This document shows, one piece after another, positions 33,827-42,601 of a DNA stretch of 64,000 nt. A model generated the notes under the pieces. It did no database searches and was not told the origin of the DNA. It was given only the letters and a program-made list of their open reading frames with translations. Within the stretch, counting starts at the first letter, position 1. Each line of letters begins with the position of its first letter. This stretch comes from Roseovarius sp. ZX-A-9 (GTDB lineage Bacteria > Pseudomonadota > Alphaproteobacteria > Rhodobacterales > Rhodobacteraceae). Position numbers and translations under genes: made by a program. The stretch is taken from contig NZ_JAPWHW010000019.1 in the NCBI RefSeq assembly GCF_028369135.1, positions 1-64,000 of the forward strand, given 5' to 3'.

Positions 33827-34502
33827 GGCAAGGCCGTGGGAAGGGAAAGCTTGGCGGCTGGTTGAAGCCCAAAATATCATCTCAACACGCAAACTTGTTG
33901 AGAACGTGCACGAGCAGAATATCCTTGACGAAATTCTGGACGAGAGCAAACCAAGGGTACCAGAATCCTGTCGGCATTTAAATTTCCTTTTGTTTACGCC
34001 GTTTCGCTATCGGCCCTACCCACATGGTTCGCGCTTTCGTCCAGCTGGCGTGACGGACGGTGTCTTTTATGCTGCGCAGGAATATGAAACTGCCGTTGCG
34101 GAGTTGGCGCACTATCGAATGAAGTTCTACCAAGACAGCCCCGGTCTTGAGGCACCGGGCAGCGCGCCAGAGTACACAGCGTTCCAAGTAGATGTGAAAA
34201 CGCCATTCGCACTCGACCTGACCGCCGATCCATTCGTTCAGTACGAAGAGGTTTGGACCCGTCATACGGATTACGGCCCATGCCAAGCTCTTGCGAAGAC
34301 GGCCCGTGAGGCCGGTGTCGAAGTTATCCTTTCACGCTCGGTGCGCGATCAGCATGGCCGCAAGAACGTGAACATATTGTCCTGTGCGGCCTTTGCGAAA
34401 CCCAACCCACTCCAAGTGCAAACCTGGCGTATTTTGGCAAACGGCGAGAGCGCAACAGCATATTGTCGATCTCCAAAAACGGTCCTTGAATTTGCCGCGT
34501 GA
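33786..34502 (+). CDS. RES-domain toxin (NAD+-degrading)
   Basis: The 238-residue protein carries a RES domain, whose characterised members (MbcT, ParT, PP_2433) deplete NAD+ or ADP-ribosylate targets. The conserved Arg region FRYRPYPHGSRFRPAG is near residue 73, the Tyr and Glu are in VFYAAQEYETAVAELA near 93-108, and the terminal SVRDQHGRKNVNILS contains the Ser and further polar residues. It overlaps the antitoxin gene by 41 bases, the usual gene order. A long N-terminal part (about 70 residues) precedes the core. Confidence 0.87.
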   Translation: MSLPTWTLNELRSEARPWEGKAWRLVEAQNIISTRKLVENVHEQNILDEILDESKPRVPESCRHLNFLLFTPFRYRPYPHGSRFRPAGVTDGVFYAAQEYETAVAELAHYRMKFYQDSPGLEAPGSAPEYTAFQVDVKTPFALDLTADPFVQYEEVWTRHTDYGPCQALAKTAREAGVEVILSRSVRDQHGRKNVNILSCAAFAKPNPLQVQTWRILANGESATAYCRSPKTVLEFAA

Positions 34503-34848
34503 GCGCATAAGGCGCATTTCGAAGGTCACATTATCGGCCGTGTTGATTGATTGCTTAACCACGAGTCAAACGTCTTCCCAAACCATCATTGGCAAGGTTA
34601 GGATCGCAGCGCGGACTTCCCAAATCCCGCTCCCCGCGCCTTGTCACCATCGGAGCAAGACGTAGCCTTGATCAAACCCGGTTCCTCACCGCCACAACCT
34701 GTATCTTCGGGCTGCCATATCTCCGGCACCATCTGAAAACCCGCGCTAGCGGGACGGTTTGTGTGGCTGGCCGCGGGAAATAAACTTGCATTTTCGAACC
34801 AATAGGCGAGAACTGATGTGGGTATGTTAACAGTCGCACAGAGCAAAG
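34503..34848. other. Gene-free region between the toxin and the LysR gene
   Basis: About 345 bases with no convincing coding frame, RNA gene or terminator. Short frames present do not resemble proteins. It must hold the promoter of the LysR gene, but I found no clear -35/-10 pair. Confidence 0.4.
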
Positions 34849-35730
34849 ATGGACAACTGGGACGAGATCAGAACCGCCTTTAACGTGGCGCGGGTGGGCA
34901 CTGTCAGCGGTGCGGCCGAGGTGCTGGGCGTGCATCATGCGACCGTGATCCGTCATATCGACGCGCTGGAGGAACGGCTGGGGGTACGGCTGTTCCAGCG
35001 GCATGCGCGGGGCTATACGCCCACTGACGCGGGTGAGGACCTGTTGCGCGTGGCGCAGGCGACGGATGAGCAGTTTGCACAGCTTGCGGGGCGGATCAAG
35101 GGGCAGGGTGATGCTGTCTCGGGCGAGCTTGTGGTGACGTCGCTGGGCGGGCTGGGCCATCTGATCGTGCCGGTTCTGGCCGGGTTCCAGCGCGCCTATC
35201 CCGACATCATCGTGCGCTACCTGACCGGCGACCGGCTGTTTCGGTTGGAATACGGCGAGGCGCATGTGGCCATCCGCGCGGGCAACGCGCCCGATCAGCC
35301 GGACAATGTCGTGCAACAGTTCTTTCGCCAGCCCATCGCGCTGTTTGCCAGCGAGACCTATATCGCCGAGCATGGCATGCCGGGCAGCGTTGCGGATTTT
35401 GCCGGGCACCGCTTTGTCAGTGCCGATGATCCCAAATCGCGCGCGCCCTTCGCCCGCTGGCTGCGCGAAAACGTGCCCGCAGAGGCGATCGTGTTTCGCA
35501 GTGGCGACGTACATGCGCTGCGCCGGGCGATTGCAGAGGGGGCGGGCATCGGTTTCATGTCGCGCCTGCAGGCCGCCGAAATGCAGGGGCTGGTCGAGGT
35601 TCACCCGCCGCTGGAGGAATGGTCGACGCCGCTCTGGCTGGTGACGCATATGGACCTGCACCGCACGACCAAGGTGCAGGCGTTCCTGGGATTTCTGAAA
35701 GACCATGCGAAAGCCTGGGCGAGCGTATGA
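34849..35730 (+). CDS. LysR-family transcriptional regulator
   Basis: The 293-residue protein has a winged helix-turn-helix at the N terminus (FNVARVGTVSGAAEVLGVHHATVIRHIDALEERLGVRLF in parts, residues 10-48) and a periplasmic-binding-fold effector domain after about residue 90. It reads directly into an EamA transporter gene through an ATGA overlap. This same-direction arrangement, unlike the classic divergent one, suggests they are co-transcribed. The effector is unknown. Confidence 0.9.
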   Translation: MDNWDEIRTAFNVARVGTVSGAAEVLGVHHATVIRHIDALEERLGVRLFQRHARGYTPTDAGEDLLRVAQATDEQFAQLAGRIKGQGDAVSGELVVTSLGGLGHLIVPVLAGFQRAYPDIIVRYLTGDRLFRLEYGEAHVAIRAGNAPDQPDNVVQQFFRQPIALFASETYIAEHGMPGSVADFAGHRFVSADDPKSRAPFARWLRENVPAEAIVFRSGDVHALRRAIAEGAGIGFMSRLQAAEMQGLVEVHPPLEEWSTPLWLVTHMDLHRTTKVQAFLGFLKDHAKAWASV

Positions 35731-36620
35731 CGCGGGTTTTGGCCGGGCATCTGGCGATGCTGTGTTTTTCGGGGCTGATTGCGGGGTCGTTCGCGCTGGG
35801 GTCGATGGCCGCCGTTCATATCGCGCCCACGGCCCTGAATGCCGTGCGTTTCGCGATCGCGGCGGTGATCGTCGGCGTGGCGGCACTGGCCACCCACGGG
35901 CTGCCGCGCACGGCCCTCGTGGCGCCGTGGCGATACCTTGTGCTGGGCGGGCTGATGGGCATCTATTTCGTGCTGATGTTCGAGGGGTTGAAGACCGCGC
36001 CGCCGGTATCGGCAGCGGCGGTGTTCACCCTGACGCCGCTGTTCTCGGGTGCGGCGGGCTATCTGCTGCTGCGGCAGATCACGACCCGGCGCATGGTGCT
36101 GGCGCTGAGCGTGGGCGCGGTGGGTGCGCTCTGGGTGATCTTTCGCGCTGACCTGTCGGCACTGCTGGCCTTCGAGATCGGGCGCGGCGAAGTGATCTAT
36201 TTCTGGGGTTGCATCGCACATGCGCTTTATACGCCGCTGGTGCGCAAGCTGAACCGTGGTGAGCCGCCGGTCGTGTTCTCGTTCGGCACGCTGGTGGCGG
36301 CGGCGGTGATCCTTATGGTTGCCGGAGCGGGCGATATCGCGGCGACGGATTGGACCGCGCTGCCCGGCATCGTCTGGATCACGCTGATCTATGTGGCGGT
36401 GTTTGCCAGCGCGGCCTCATTCGTGCTGCTGCAATTCGCCTCGCTGCGCCTGCCGAGCGCCAAGGTGATGGCCTATACCTATCTCACGCCCAGCTGGGTG
36501 TTGCTGTGGCAGGCAGCCCTTGGCCATGACCTGCCGCCGGTTCTGGTGCTGGTGGGGCTGGGCTTGACCATCGTGGCACTGCTGTTGTTGCTGAAGGACG
36601 AGGAAGCCGGCATCGCCTGA
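35727..36620 (+). CDS. EamA/DMT-family transporter coupled to the LysR gene
   Basis: A 297-residue inner-membrane protein with about ten helices and two EamA domains (for example GSMAAVHIAPTALNAVRFAI and the repeat-like LRLPSAKVMAYTYLTPSW). The start at 35727 overlaps the LysR stop as ATGA. The substrate is not predictable. Confidence 0.87.
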   Translation: MTRVLAGHLAMLCFSGLIAGSFALGSMAAVHIAPTALNAVRFAIAAVIVGVAALATHGLPRTALVAPWRYLVLGGLMGIYFVLMFEGLKTAPPVSAAAVFTLTPLFSGAAGYLLLRQITTRRMVLALSVGAVGALWVIFRADLSALLAFEIGRGEVIYFWGCIAHALYTPLVRKLNRGEPPVVFSFGTLVAAAVILMVAGAGDIAATDWTALPGIVWITLIYVAVFASAASFVLLQFASLRLPSAKVMAYTYLTPSWVLLWQAALGHDLPPVLVLVGLGLTIVALLLLLKDEEAGIA

Positions 36621-36639
36621 CCGGGGGACAGGGGGCGTA

Positions 36640-37975
36640 TTACCGGCATTCTATGAACACGGTGATGTCGGAGGCATGTGCGCCCAGTTCCACGGGTGTC
36701 GGAATATCGCCCGGTGTGCCGATGGTAATCGGAATCGTGTTCTGGGCGAGAAAGAGCTTGGCGATTTCCCCACGTACGGCGAAGTTCACGTTTTCGGGGA
36801 CAGAGCCTGTCGCCTCCTGCACGAAGTCCTGTCACAGCTTGGCGACGACCACGCCGACGACCAGGCCGGCACTGTCGATCAGCGGGCCGCCGGAATTGCC
36901 TGCCTGTACGGCTGCGGAAATCTGCATGTTGAAGGCGTCGCCCCGGATTCCCTTGAGTGATGACACCACCCCGCGCGTCACGTTGAGACCGTCAAGCACG
37001 CTGCTCAGCGGGTAGCCTGCCACCAGCACGTCGGAATTGAGTTGCGCAGGCGCAGTTTTCGACGACATGTGAGTTGGTCAGGATGTCGCCGTGCGGGTTC
37101 ACGACAAAGCCCGTGCCGCTGCTGGCGGTGGTGGTTTCGGGCCGGGCGGCGCTGACGCTGGGCGCCTCGGGGACAGGTTCGGGGATGGGTTTCGTGTCCT
37201 AGTCGCCAATTCCCAGATGCAGGTTCACGATGCGGTCAAGCATGCCATCTTTGGAATGCTCGATAGGCGCGCGCCGCCCCGGTGCGAGGCTGGCCGCCAC
37301 CGCGTTCAGAAGGCCCTGATCGGTCTGTGCCGCCGACAGGATGATCGTGGTCCACCCGCTGTCTACATAGTCCGACCGGATATAGAGCAGCCGATTGTTC
37401 CCGCGGGTCGAGGTGATCCAGGTCCCGTCCCGGCGGACGGTATAGGGCGTGTCGTCGGCAGGCTGATCCAGGCCGAACGCGTGGTGGGATTTGACCCCCG
37501 CCAGATCCGTCCGGCTCGCGGCGATGGCAAGCGAGCTGCGGGTATGGTGCCAGTTCTCGAACGAGCCGCTGTCCGGCTCCTCGTAGTAGGCAATGTGCGG
37601 GAACAGCAGCGACATGCCGTAAGTCTTGAGGTAATCCATGTCCCAGCCGCTGAACGCGATGCGCTTGCTCATTCCGAGCGATAGCTCGGCAAGGTGGTCA
37701 TTGATCGGCGCGGTATCGAAACGCTCATAGCTGTAGCGCGTGAGTGCCTTGCGGCTGCCGGCGCCCCACTGACCGTCCAGCAAGCCGACATACAGGTTCT
37801 CGAAGGCGAGTGCCATCTGAAGGTACCGTTTGTCATCGGTGGTCAGCTGACTGATCTGGACCGGTTCGAAAAGGACGCTTTTACTGGCGTCAGTTTAGTC
37901 CGCCCTTGCCGGCAACGGGGCAAAGGCAACCGCCAACAGCAGGCATAGGGTGAAAACGAAACTTGGCAATCGCAT
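36640..37975 (-). pseudogene. Trypsin-like serine protease, multiply disrupted
   Basis: Read on the minus strand from 37975, a clean signal peptide (MRLPSFVFTLCLLLAVAF, ending PARA-D) runs into a TAA at 37897-37895. The same frame then continues through a 200-residue domain (MALAFENLYVGLLDGQWGAG onward) to a TAG at 37201-37199, and on to GTGFVVNPHGDILTNSHVV with the catalytic His codon at 37069. The frame then shifts by one and about 60-100 residues, including the expected Asp, are missing. The next part has VLVAGYPLSSVL and the Ser motif AGNSGGPLID before a TGA at 36834-36832, after which the C-terminal ENVNFAVRGEIAKLF remains in frame. At least four lesions make a working protease unlikely. 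Confidence 0.82.
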
Positions 37976-38181
37976 GAAACTCTCCGTCTTGCTTGAACGG
38001 CGCGAATATTTGGCCGACAGGCGCGCGGCGTCAAGTCCCAGGGGCGCGGCCGGGGCGATCCTGATTTGTATAGCTCTGGTGCCGCTCTTGTCTGTCGGTT
38101 GTGCGTCGGATCTGGCTGCCCATGGGAACCAAATCGGCGGCTGCGCAGTTAAACTGTGACAATCAAGGAGAGGAAACCCAA

Positions 38182-38250
38182 ATGCGTAGTATTATTTATC
38201 TTGTCGGCCTCGTCGTCATCGTTCTGGCCATCGTGCAATTCGTGCTGTGA
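38182..38250 (+). CDS. 22-residue single-helix membrane peptide
   Basis: A very short gene starts at 38182 with AAGGAGAGG about 10 bases upstream and ends at a TGA at 38248-38250. The product begins MRSIIYLVGLVVIVLAIV and ends QFVL: one hydrophobic helix with a basic N terminus. The strong ribosome binding site and coherent helix support translation. Similar tiny MxxIIYLVGLIV-like proteins occur in related bacteria, as far as I recall. Function is unknown. Confidence 0.6.
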   Translation: MRSIIYLVGLVVIVLAIVQFVL

Positions 38251-38254
38251 CGCC

Positions 38255-38590
38255 CTATTCGTAGGGCTCTTCGTTCAGTTCGGCCTTCAGGAACCTTTCA
38301 AAGGCGTCGAGGTTCACCGGTTCGAACTGGCCAAAGCCCTGCATCCAGACTGACGCGGCTTTCAGCGCGCCCGGCTCCAGCTTGCACCATTTCACACGCC
38401 CGCGCCGCTCTTGCGAGATCAGGCCGGCGCGGCTGAGGATGTTGAGGTGTTTGGATATGGCTGCAAGGCTCATCTCGAACGGTTCTGCCACATCGGTCAC
38501 GGCCATGTCATCCTCGAGCAGCATCGCGAGGATGGCGCGGCGCGTGGGGTCCGCAAGGGCGGCAAAGACTAGGTCGAGCGGGTCGGTCAT
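38255..38590 (-). CDS. ArsR-family transcriptional regulator
   Basis: The 111-residue protein has a winged helix-turn-helix of the ArsR type: DPTRRAILAMLLEDDMAVTDVAEPFEMSLAAISKHLNIL in parts (residues 13-52), then RRGRVKWCKLEP in the wing. The usual metal-binding CxC in the recognition region is absent, as in the SdpR-like group paired with SRPBCC proteins. It ends five bases from the tiny membrane peptide, convergently, and starts 113 bases from the universal stress protein, divergently. Confidence 0.87.
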   Translation of the reverse strand: MTDPLDLVFAALADPTRRAILAMLLEDDMAVTDVAEPFEMSLAAISKHLNILSRAGLISQERRGRVKWCKLEPGALKAASVWMQGFGQFEPVNLDAFERFLKAELNEEPYE

Positions 38591-38703
38591 GGCTCGCCCT
38601 AGCGCCTTGCGGGGCCAACCGTCAACTGCCGCGATGGCGGGCTTGATGCAACGCAAGGCGCGCGGCCGCCTCCCGGCGCAGAATGCGGCAGGGAGGACAC
38701 ACA

Positions 38704-39120
38704 ATGTATCATCACATCATGGTGCCGGTCGATCTGGCCGAGAAGGACCGGCTGGCGCGCGCTATCGCGGTGGCTTGCGATCTGGCAGGGCATTATGGCG
38801 CCCGCCTGACGCTGGTCAGTGTCAGTGGTGGGCTGAGTGCGGTCGTGTCGCATAACGCCGTCGAGTACGGGCGCCGGCTTGCGGATTTTGCGGCAGAGCT
38901 GTCGGCCGCGCATGACATGACCGTCGAAACCCTGAACATTCCGACCCCCGATCCCGCCGTCGATGTGGATGGCCACCTGCGCGGGGCGATCGCCTCGCTG
39001 GGGGCCGATCTGGTGGTCACGGGCTCGCACATGCCGGGCTGGTCGGACTACATCATCGCGTCCCATAGCGGGCGGCTGGCTGCGCATGCGCCGGTCTCGG
39101 TGATGGTGGTGCGCGGCTAG
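38704..39120 (+). CDS. Universal stress protein (UspA family)
   Basis: The 138-residue single-domain protein has the UspA fold: N-terminal HIMVPVDLAEKD and the C-terminal nucleotide-binding motif region VVTGSHMPGWSDYIIASHSGRLAAHAPVSVMVV (in parts, about 105-136), corresponding to the G-2x-G-9x-G(S/T) ATP site. The start at 38704 is preceded by GGGAGG. It lies upstream of the ATP synthase genes on the same strand but with more than 200 bases between. Confidence 0.88.
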   Translation: MYHHIMVPVDLAEKDRLARAIAVACDLAGHYGARLTLVSVSGGLSAVVSHNAVEYGRRLADFAAELSAAHDMTVETLNIPTPDPAVDVDGHLRGAIASLGADLVVTGSHMPGWSDYIIASHSGRLAAHAPVSVMVVRG

Positions 39121-39274
39121 CGGTGGCGGATACTCAACCGGATGGTTGAATATGTCAAAGGGGGCTGTCCGGGCGCTGCGGGTGCCGTGGGCGTGTCGCG
39201 CGAAGATTCTCGTCGGATTAAAAATCATTATAATTCAATATCTTGCGTGGTGTGATTTGCCGCGGGCAGCGCGC

Positions 39275-39303
39275 TTGACTCGGGCGCGGCCCGCGCATAG
39301 CAC
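39275..39303 (+). promoter_or_regulatory. Putative promoter of the F0 ATP synthase operon
   Basis: TTGACT at 39275-39280 and TAGCAC at 39298-39303 are separated by 17 bases. The predicted transcript starts about 25 bases before the atpI GTG. The pattern resembles that upstream of carA (TTGAC-N17-TAG). Confidence 0.45.
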
Positions 39304-39334
39304 TGTCGCCAACGTTCCGTGGGAGGTTGTGCGC

Positions 39335-39700
39335 GTGACAGACCCCGATCAGGCCGAGCGGCTGAAGGCGCTGGAGGCGAAGATCGAGGCGCTGAAAGGT
39401 CCCGTGCAAACAAAGAAGCACACGGATGAGCACTATTCCCAGGCACATCTGGCCTGGCGCATGGTGATCGAATTGGTGGTCGGTCTGTTGATCGGCTTCG
39501 GCATGGGGTACGGGCTGGACAGCCTGTTCGGGACACTCCCGATCTTCCTCGTGATTTTTACACTGCTGGGGCTCGCAGCCGGCATCAAGGTGATGATGCG
39601 CAGCGCGACGGAGATCCAGCAGACCCAGGTGGCCGATACGGCCAAGGACAATACGCCGGTCGAAACCGGCGGAGACGAGAGGGCGAGAAATGGCGACTGA
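39335..39700 (+). CDS. atpI: ATP synthase F0 assembly protein AtpI
   Basis: AtpI is a small membrane protein that helps assemble the c-ring. The 121-residue product has a charged N-terminal helix ([17 protein letters not shown]) and two transmembrane helices at about 50-68 and 72-90. The GTG at 39335 is chosen because GGGAGG lies eight bases upstream; earlier frames do not look coding. It overlaps atpB by 11 bases. Confidence 0.87.
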   Translation: MTDPDQAERLKALEAKIEALKGPVQTKKHTDEHYSQAHLAWRMVIELVVGLLIGFGMGYGLDSLFGTLPIFLVIFTLLGLAAGIKVMMRSATEIQQTQVADTAKDNTPVETGGDERARNGD

Positions 39701-40475
39701 AACCCACGAGGGCGCTGAAAAAGGCATGGAACTGGTCTTTCACCCGATGGATCAGTTCATCGTCAAGCCGCTCTTTGGTGAGGGCGCCGTGGGTGTTTTC
39801 ACGGTGACCAACGTAACGCTCTGGATGGCGCTGGCCCTGCTGGCGACAATCGGCCTGCTGGTGCTGGGCACCTCCAAGCGGTCGACGATCCCGACCCGGA
39901 TCCAATCGGTGGCAGAACTGTGCTACGGGTTCGTTCGCAAGATGGTCGAGGATGTCGCGGGCAAGGATGCACTGCCGTACTTCCCCTATATCATGACGCT
40001 GTTCATCTTCATCGTATTCTCGAACTTCCTGGGTCTGCTGCCCGGCGCCTTCACCACCACCAGCCACATCGCCGTGACGGCAGTGCTGGCGATGCTGGTG
40101 TTCCTGACGGTGACCCTGATGGGCTTCTTCAAGCACGGGCTCGGCTTTCTCGGTGTGTTCTGGATCAGCTCGGCACCGCTGCCGCTGCGCCCCATCCTGG
40201 CGCTGATTGAAGTGATTTCCTACTTCGTGCGCCCGGTGAGCCACTCCATTCGTCTGGCGGGCAACATGATGGCCGGCCACGCGGTGATCAAGGTTTTCGC
40301 GGCCTTTGCCCCGATGATCCTGATCGGCTGGATCGGTGTTCTGGTGACGCCGCTGAGCATCATCGCGATCACAGCGATCTACGCTCTCGAAGTGCTGGTG
40401 GCCTTCATCCAAGCCTATGTCTTTACCATCCTGACCTGTGTGTATCTGAAGGATGCGCTGCATCCGCACCACTAA
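39690..40475 (+). CDS. atpB: ATP synthase subunit a
   Basis: Subunit a forms the proton half-channels next to the c-ring. The 261-residue protein has five or six membrane helices. The essential arginine lies in [14 protein letters not shown] near residue 187, within the conserved RPVSHSIRL block, and the C-terminal [20 protein letters not shown] is typical. Confidence 0.96.
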   Translation: MATETHEGAEKGMELVFHPMDQFIVKPLFGEGAVGVFTVTNVTLWMALALLATIGLLVLGTSKRSTIPTRIQSVAELCYGFVRKMVEDVAGKDALPYFPYIMTLFIFIVFSNFLGLLPGAFTTTSHIAVTAVLAMLVFLTVTLMGFFKHGLGFLGVFWISSAPLPLRPILALIEVISYFVRPVSHSIRLAGNMMAGHAVIKVFAAFAPMILIGWIGVLVTPLSIIAITAIYALEVLVAFIQAYVFTILTCVYLKDALHPHH

Positions 40476-40572
40476 GGGACCGCCGGGCAGAAGCCCGGCA
40501 CACGAAACAACCGCGGAATGATCCGCATACGAACATCGAAAACAACTCAATTCCATCGTAAGGAGAAATCAA

Positions 40573-40809
40573 ATGGAAGGTGACGTCGTACAAATGGGCG
40601 CATACATTGGCGCGGGTCTGGCCTGTACTGGCATGGGCGGTGCTGCTGTTGGTGTGGGCCACGTTGTGGGCAATTTCCTGTCGGGTGCCCTGCGCAACCC
40701 GTCGGCAGCTGGCGGTCAAACGGCCACCATGTTCATCGGTATCGCATTCTCCGAAGCGCTGGGGATCTTCTCGTTCCTCGTGGCACTTCTGCTGATGTTC
40801 GCCGTCTAA
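40573..40809 (+). CDS. atpE: ATP synthase subunit c
   Basis: Subunit c forms the rotating ring. The 78-residue hairpin has helix 1 with the glycine-rich [19 protein letters not shown], the polar loop RNPSA, and helix 2 with the proton-carrying Glu in [13 protein letters not shown] near residue 62. AAGGAG precedes the start. Confidence 0.97.
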   Translation: MEGDVVQMGAYIGAGLACTGMGGAAVGVGHVVGNFLSGALRNPSAAGGQTATMFIGIAFSEALGIFSFLVALLLMFAV

Positions 40810-40900
40810 ACCACTGGGTATATGATCCTTACGGGCCGGGCAGGGGTGATGTCGCCCCTGCCTGGTGCAACTGGAACGTTTCCTTCTGGAGGACGACGAC

Positions 40901-41485
40901 ATGGCGACCGAAACCACAGCTGCTGCTGTTGAAGGGCATGTAAGCCCTGTCGGGCTTGAAGAGGCCGGCAAGTGCGTGGACAGCCACGGCGGCGCCATCG
41001 GCATGCCGCAGCTTTGCCCCGAGTGGATGGGCAACCAGATATTCTGGCTTGCGGTCACGCTCGTCGTGATCTTCTTTGTGCTGTCGCGTATTGCGTTGCC
41101 GCGCATCGCGGCCATTCTGGCGGAACGCCAGGGCACAATCACCAATGATATCGCTGCTGCCGAAGACCTGAAGGCCAAGGCAGTGGAAGCCGAGATCGCC
41201 TATAACAAGGCGCTGGCCGATGCGCGCTCTGACGCGCAGAACATCATCGCCGAAACCAAGGCCGGGATCAAAGCCGAGCTTGACGAGGCGCTGGCCAAGG
41301 CCGATGCCGAAATCGCGGCCCGGACTGCGGAAGGCGAAAAGAAAATCGCCGAAATCCGTGCCGGTGCGCTGGAAAGCGTCGGTGAGGTGGCCAAGGACGC
41401 AGCTCTGGCAATCGTTGCCGCAATGGGCGGCAAGGCCGACGCCAAAACCGTCGATGCGGCCGTCGCGTCGCGAGTGAAAGGGTAA
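40901..41485 (+). CDS. ATP synthase subunit b' (AtpF2/AtpG)
   Basis: The second b-type stator subunit found in alphaproteobacteria. The 194-residue protein has an unusually long N terminus of about 45 residues before the membrane helix ([20 protein letters not shown]), then a long Ala/Glu/Lys-rich coiled coil. The start at 40901 is eight bases after GGAGG; an upstream in-frame ATG at 40865 has no such site. Together with atpF it forms the peripheral stalk. Confidence 0.92.
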   Translation: MATETTAAAVEGHVSPVGLEEAGKCVDSHGGAIGMPQLCPEWMGNQIFWLAVTLVVIFFVLSRIALPRIAAILAERQGTITNDIAAAEDLKAKAVEAEIAYNKALADARSDAQNIIAETKAGIKAELDEALAKADAEIAARTAEGEKKIAEIRAGALESVGEVAKDAALAIVAAMGGKADAKTVDAAVASRVKG

Positions 41486-41489
41486 TATC

Positions 41490-42047
41490 ATGCGCAAACT
41501 TGCCATTCTCATTGCCCTGACCTCTGCCAGCCCGGCCTTTGCCGCTGGTGGCCCGTTCTTTTCGCTGACGAACACGAATTTCGTGGTCACGATCTCGTTC
41601 ATTCTGTTTGTTGCGGTGCTGCTCTACCTCAAGGTTCCAACCATGCTGGGCCGGTTGCTGGACAAGCGCGCCGACACCATCAAATCAGAACTGGAAGAGG
41701 CACGGGCCCTGCGCGAAGAAGCGCAGACCCTGCTGGCCAGCTATGAGCGCAAGCAGAAAGAAGTTCAGGAGCAGGCGGATCGCATTGTCGAGCACGCCAA
41801 ATCCGAAGCTGCGGCTGCGGCAGAACAGGCCAAGGAAGATCTGAAGAAGTCGATTGCCCGCCGTATGCAGGCCGCCGATGAACAGATCGCCTCTGCCGAA
41901 GCGGGCGCGATCCGCGAAGTGCGCGACCGTGCCGTGACAATCGCCATCGCCGCTGCGCGTGAAGTGATTGCCAAGCAGATGACAGCTGCCAACGGCAACA
42001 AGCTGATCGAAGACGCTATCGAGACGGTCGACGCCAAGCTGCACTAA
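41490..42047 (+). CDS. atpF: ATP synthase subunit b
   Basis: The 185-residue protein has a hydrophobic N terminus (MRKLAILIALTSASPAFA, possibly a cleaved signal), a membrane helix NFVVTISFILFVAVLLYLKV and a long charged coiled coil beginning at LLDKRADTIKSELEEAR. It starts four bases after the b' gene and is the last gene of the F0 operon, which ends at the hairpin at 42070-42101. The F1 genes are not in the window. Confidence 0.95.
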   Translation: MRKLAILIALTSASPAFAAGGPFFSLTNTNFVVTISFILFVAVLLYLKVPTMLGRLLDKRADTIKSELEEARALREEAQTLLASYERKQKEVQEQADRIVEHAKSEAAAAAEQAKEDLKKSIARRMQAADEQIASAEAGAIREVRDRAVTIAIAAAREVIAKQMTAANGNKLIEDAIETVDAKLH

Positions 42048-42069
42048 GCAGGTCGATCTTCAGGCATAC

Positions 42070-42101
42070 AAAAGCCGCGCCAGAGATGGTGCGGCTTTTT
42101 T
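42070..42101 (+). terminator. Terminator of the F0 ATP synthase operon
   Basis: AAAAGCCGCGCC pairs with GGTGCGGCTTTT (one G-T pair) around a 6-base loop, and the stem runs into a stretch of T. Confidence 0.85.
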
Positions 42102-42442
42102 CGTTTGTCGCGAATGCTGCCCCCAGAAAAGGAAAGGGAGCCGTTGAACCGGCTCCTCAATCGCTCCTGCCACGTTGTTCTTGGGTCTGCCTGTGTCCCT
42201 CGGTCCTGTTCAGTGCGTCAGTATGATCTTTTTCTGGCCAGCCTTGGATCGGCTGGTGCGCGCGAGCGGGCCGCGATTGGCGCGGGCGCGGTCTGTGCGA
42301 TGTTGGAAACTGTCAAAAAGTGGCGCAGGGCGGAGCCAGCTATCGTGGGAAGGTCATGCAATGTTTGCAGGATCGTCCGAATGCCATTTCTCATTACTGC
42401 CCGGTCCCCTCGTCGCAAAAGTGTGTTTTTCAGGCTGCAAGC

Positions 42443-42471
42443 CTGTCACGCTTTGGTCGTAGCCATATATA
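42443..42471 (+). promoter_or_regulatory. Putative promoter of a small RNA
   Basis: CTGTCA at 42443-42448 and TATATA at 42466-42471 are separated by 17 bases in a gap without protein genes. The predicted start is near 42479. Confidence 0.4.
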
Positions 42472-42478
42472 TAGAGCG

Positions 42479-42594
42479 CTCCGCGCAATTCCGTCAACAT
42501 AAAGTAGGTTAACGCAAGGGGTGGCGGGGCTGTTTCCGGAGCCCAAAGACCCAAAAAGCGAGTCGTTTCCAGACGTTGCCGGAAATGACTTTTT
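42479..42594 (+). ncRNA. Candidate small RNA (about 115 nt)
   Basis: A promoter-like pair upstream and a hairpin plus T run downstream would define a transcript of about 115 nt. It contains an internal GGGCT/AGCCC hairpin (42527-42544) followed by a single-stranded A-rich stretch, features seen in Hfq-dependent RNAs. I do not recognise a named family. The 3' hairpin could instead be only the folC terminator. Confidence 0.33.
42561..42594. terminator. Bidirectional terminator between the gap and folC
   Basis: AGTCGTTTCC pairs with GGAAATGACT (one G-T pair) around a 10-base loop, followed by TTTTT on the plus strand. On the minus strand a CGCTTTTT tract follows, and it lies eight bases beyond the folC stop. 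Confidence 0.6.
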
Positions 42595-42601
42595 CAAACT
42601 A

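Larger units (their letters stand above)
42102..42601. other. 500-base gap between atpF and folC
   Basis: No convincing protein gene is present; frames such as 42105-42512 look like chance readings. The second half contains a perfect CAGGCT/AGCCTG hairpin at 42431-42445, a promoter-like pair at 42443-42471 and a terminator-like hairpin at 42561-42594, which together suggest a small transcript. Confidence 0.45.

Noticed and set aside
37950..38159. Possible 69-residue lipoprotein with an LLSVGC motif on the plus strand
   Set aside because: It runs antisense to the signal peptide of the protease pseudogene, begins without a ribosome binding site and the hydrophobic run is short; more likely chance.
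42105..42512. 135-codon plus-strand frame after the ATP synthase terminator
   Set aside because: No ribosome binding site, unconvincing composition, and it would cross the small-RNA promoter candidate.
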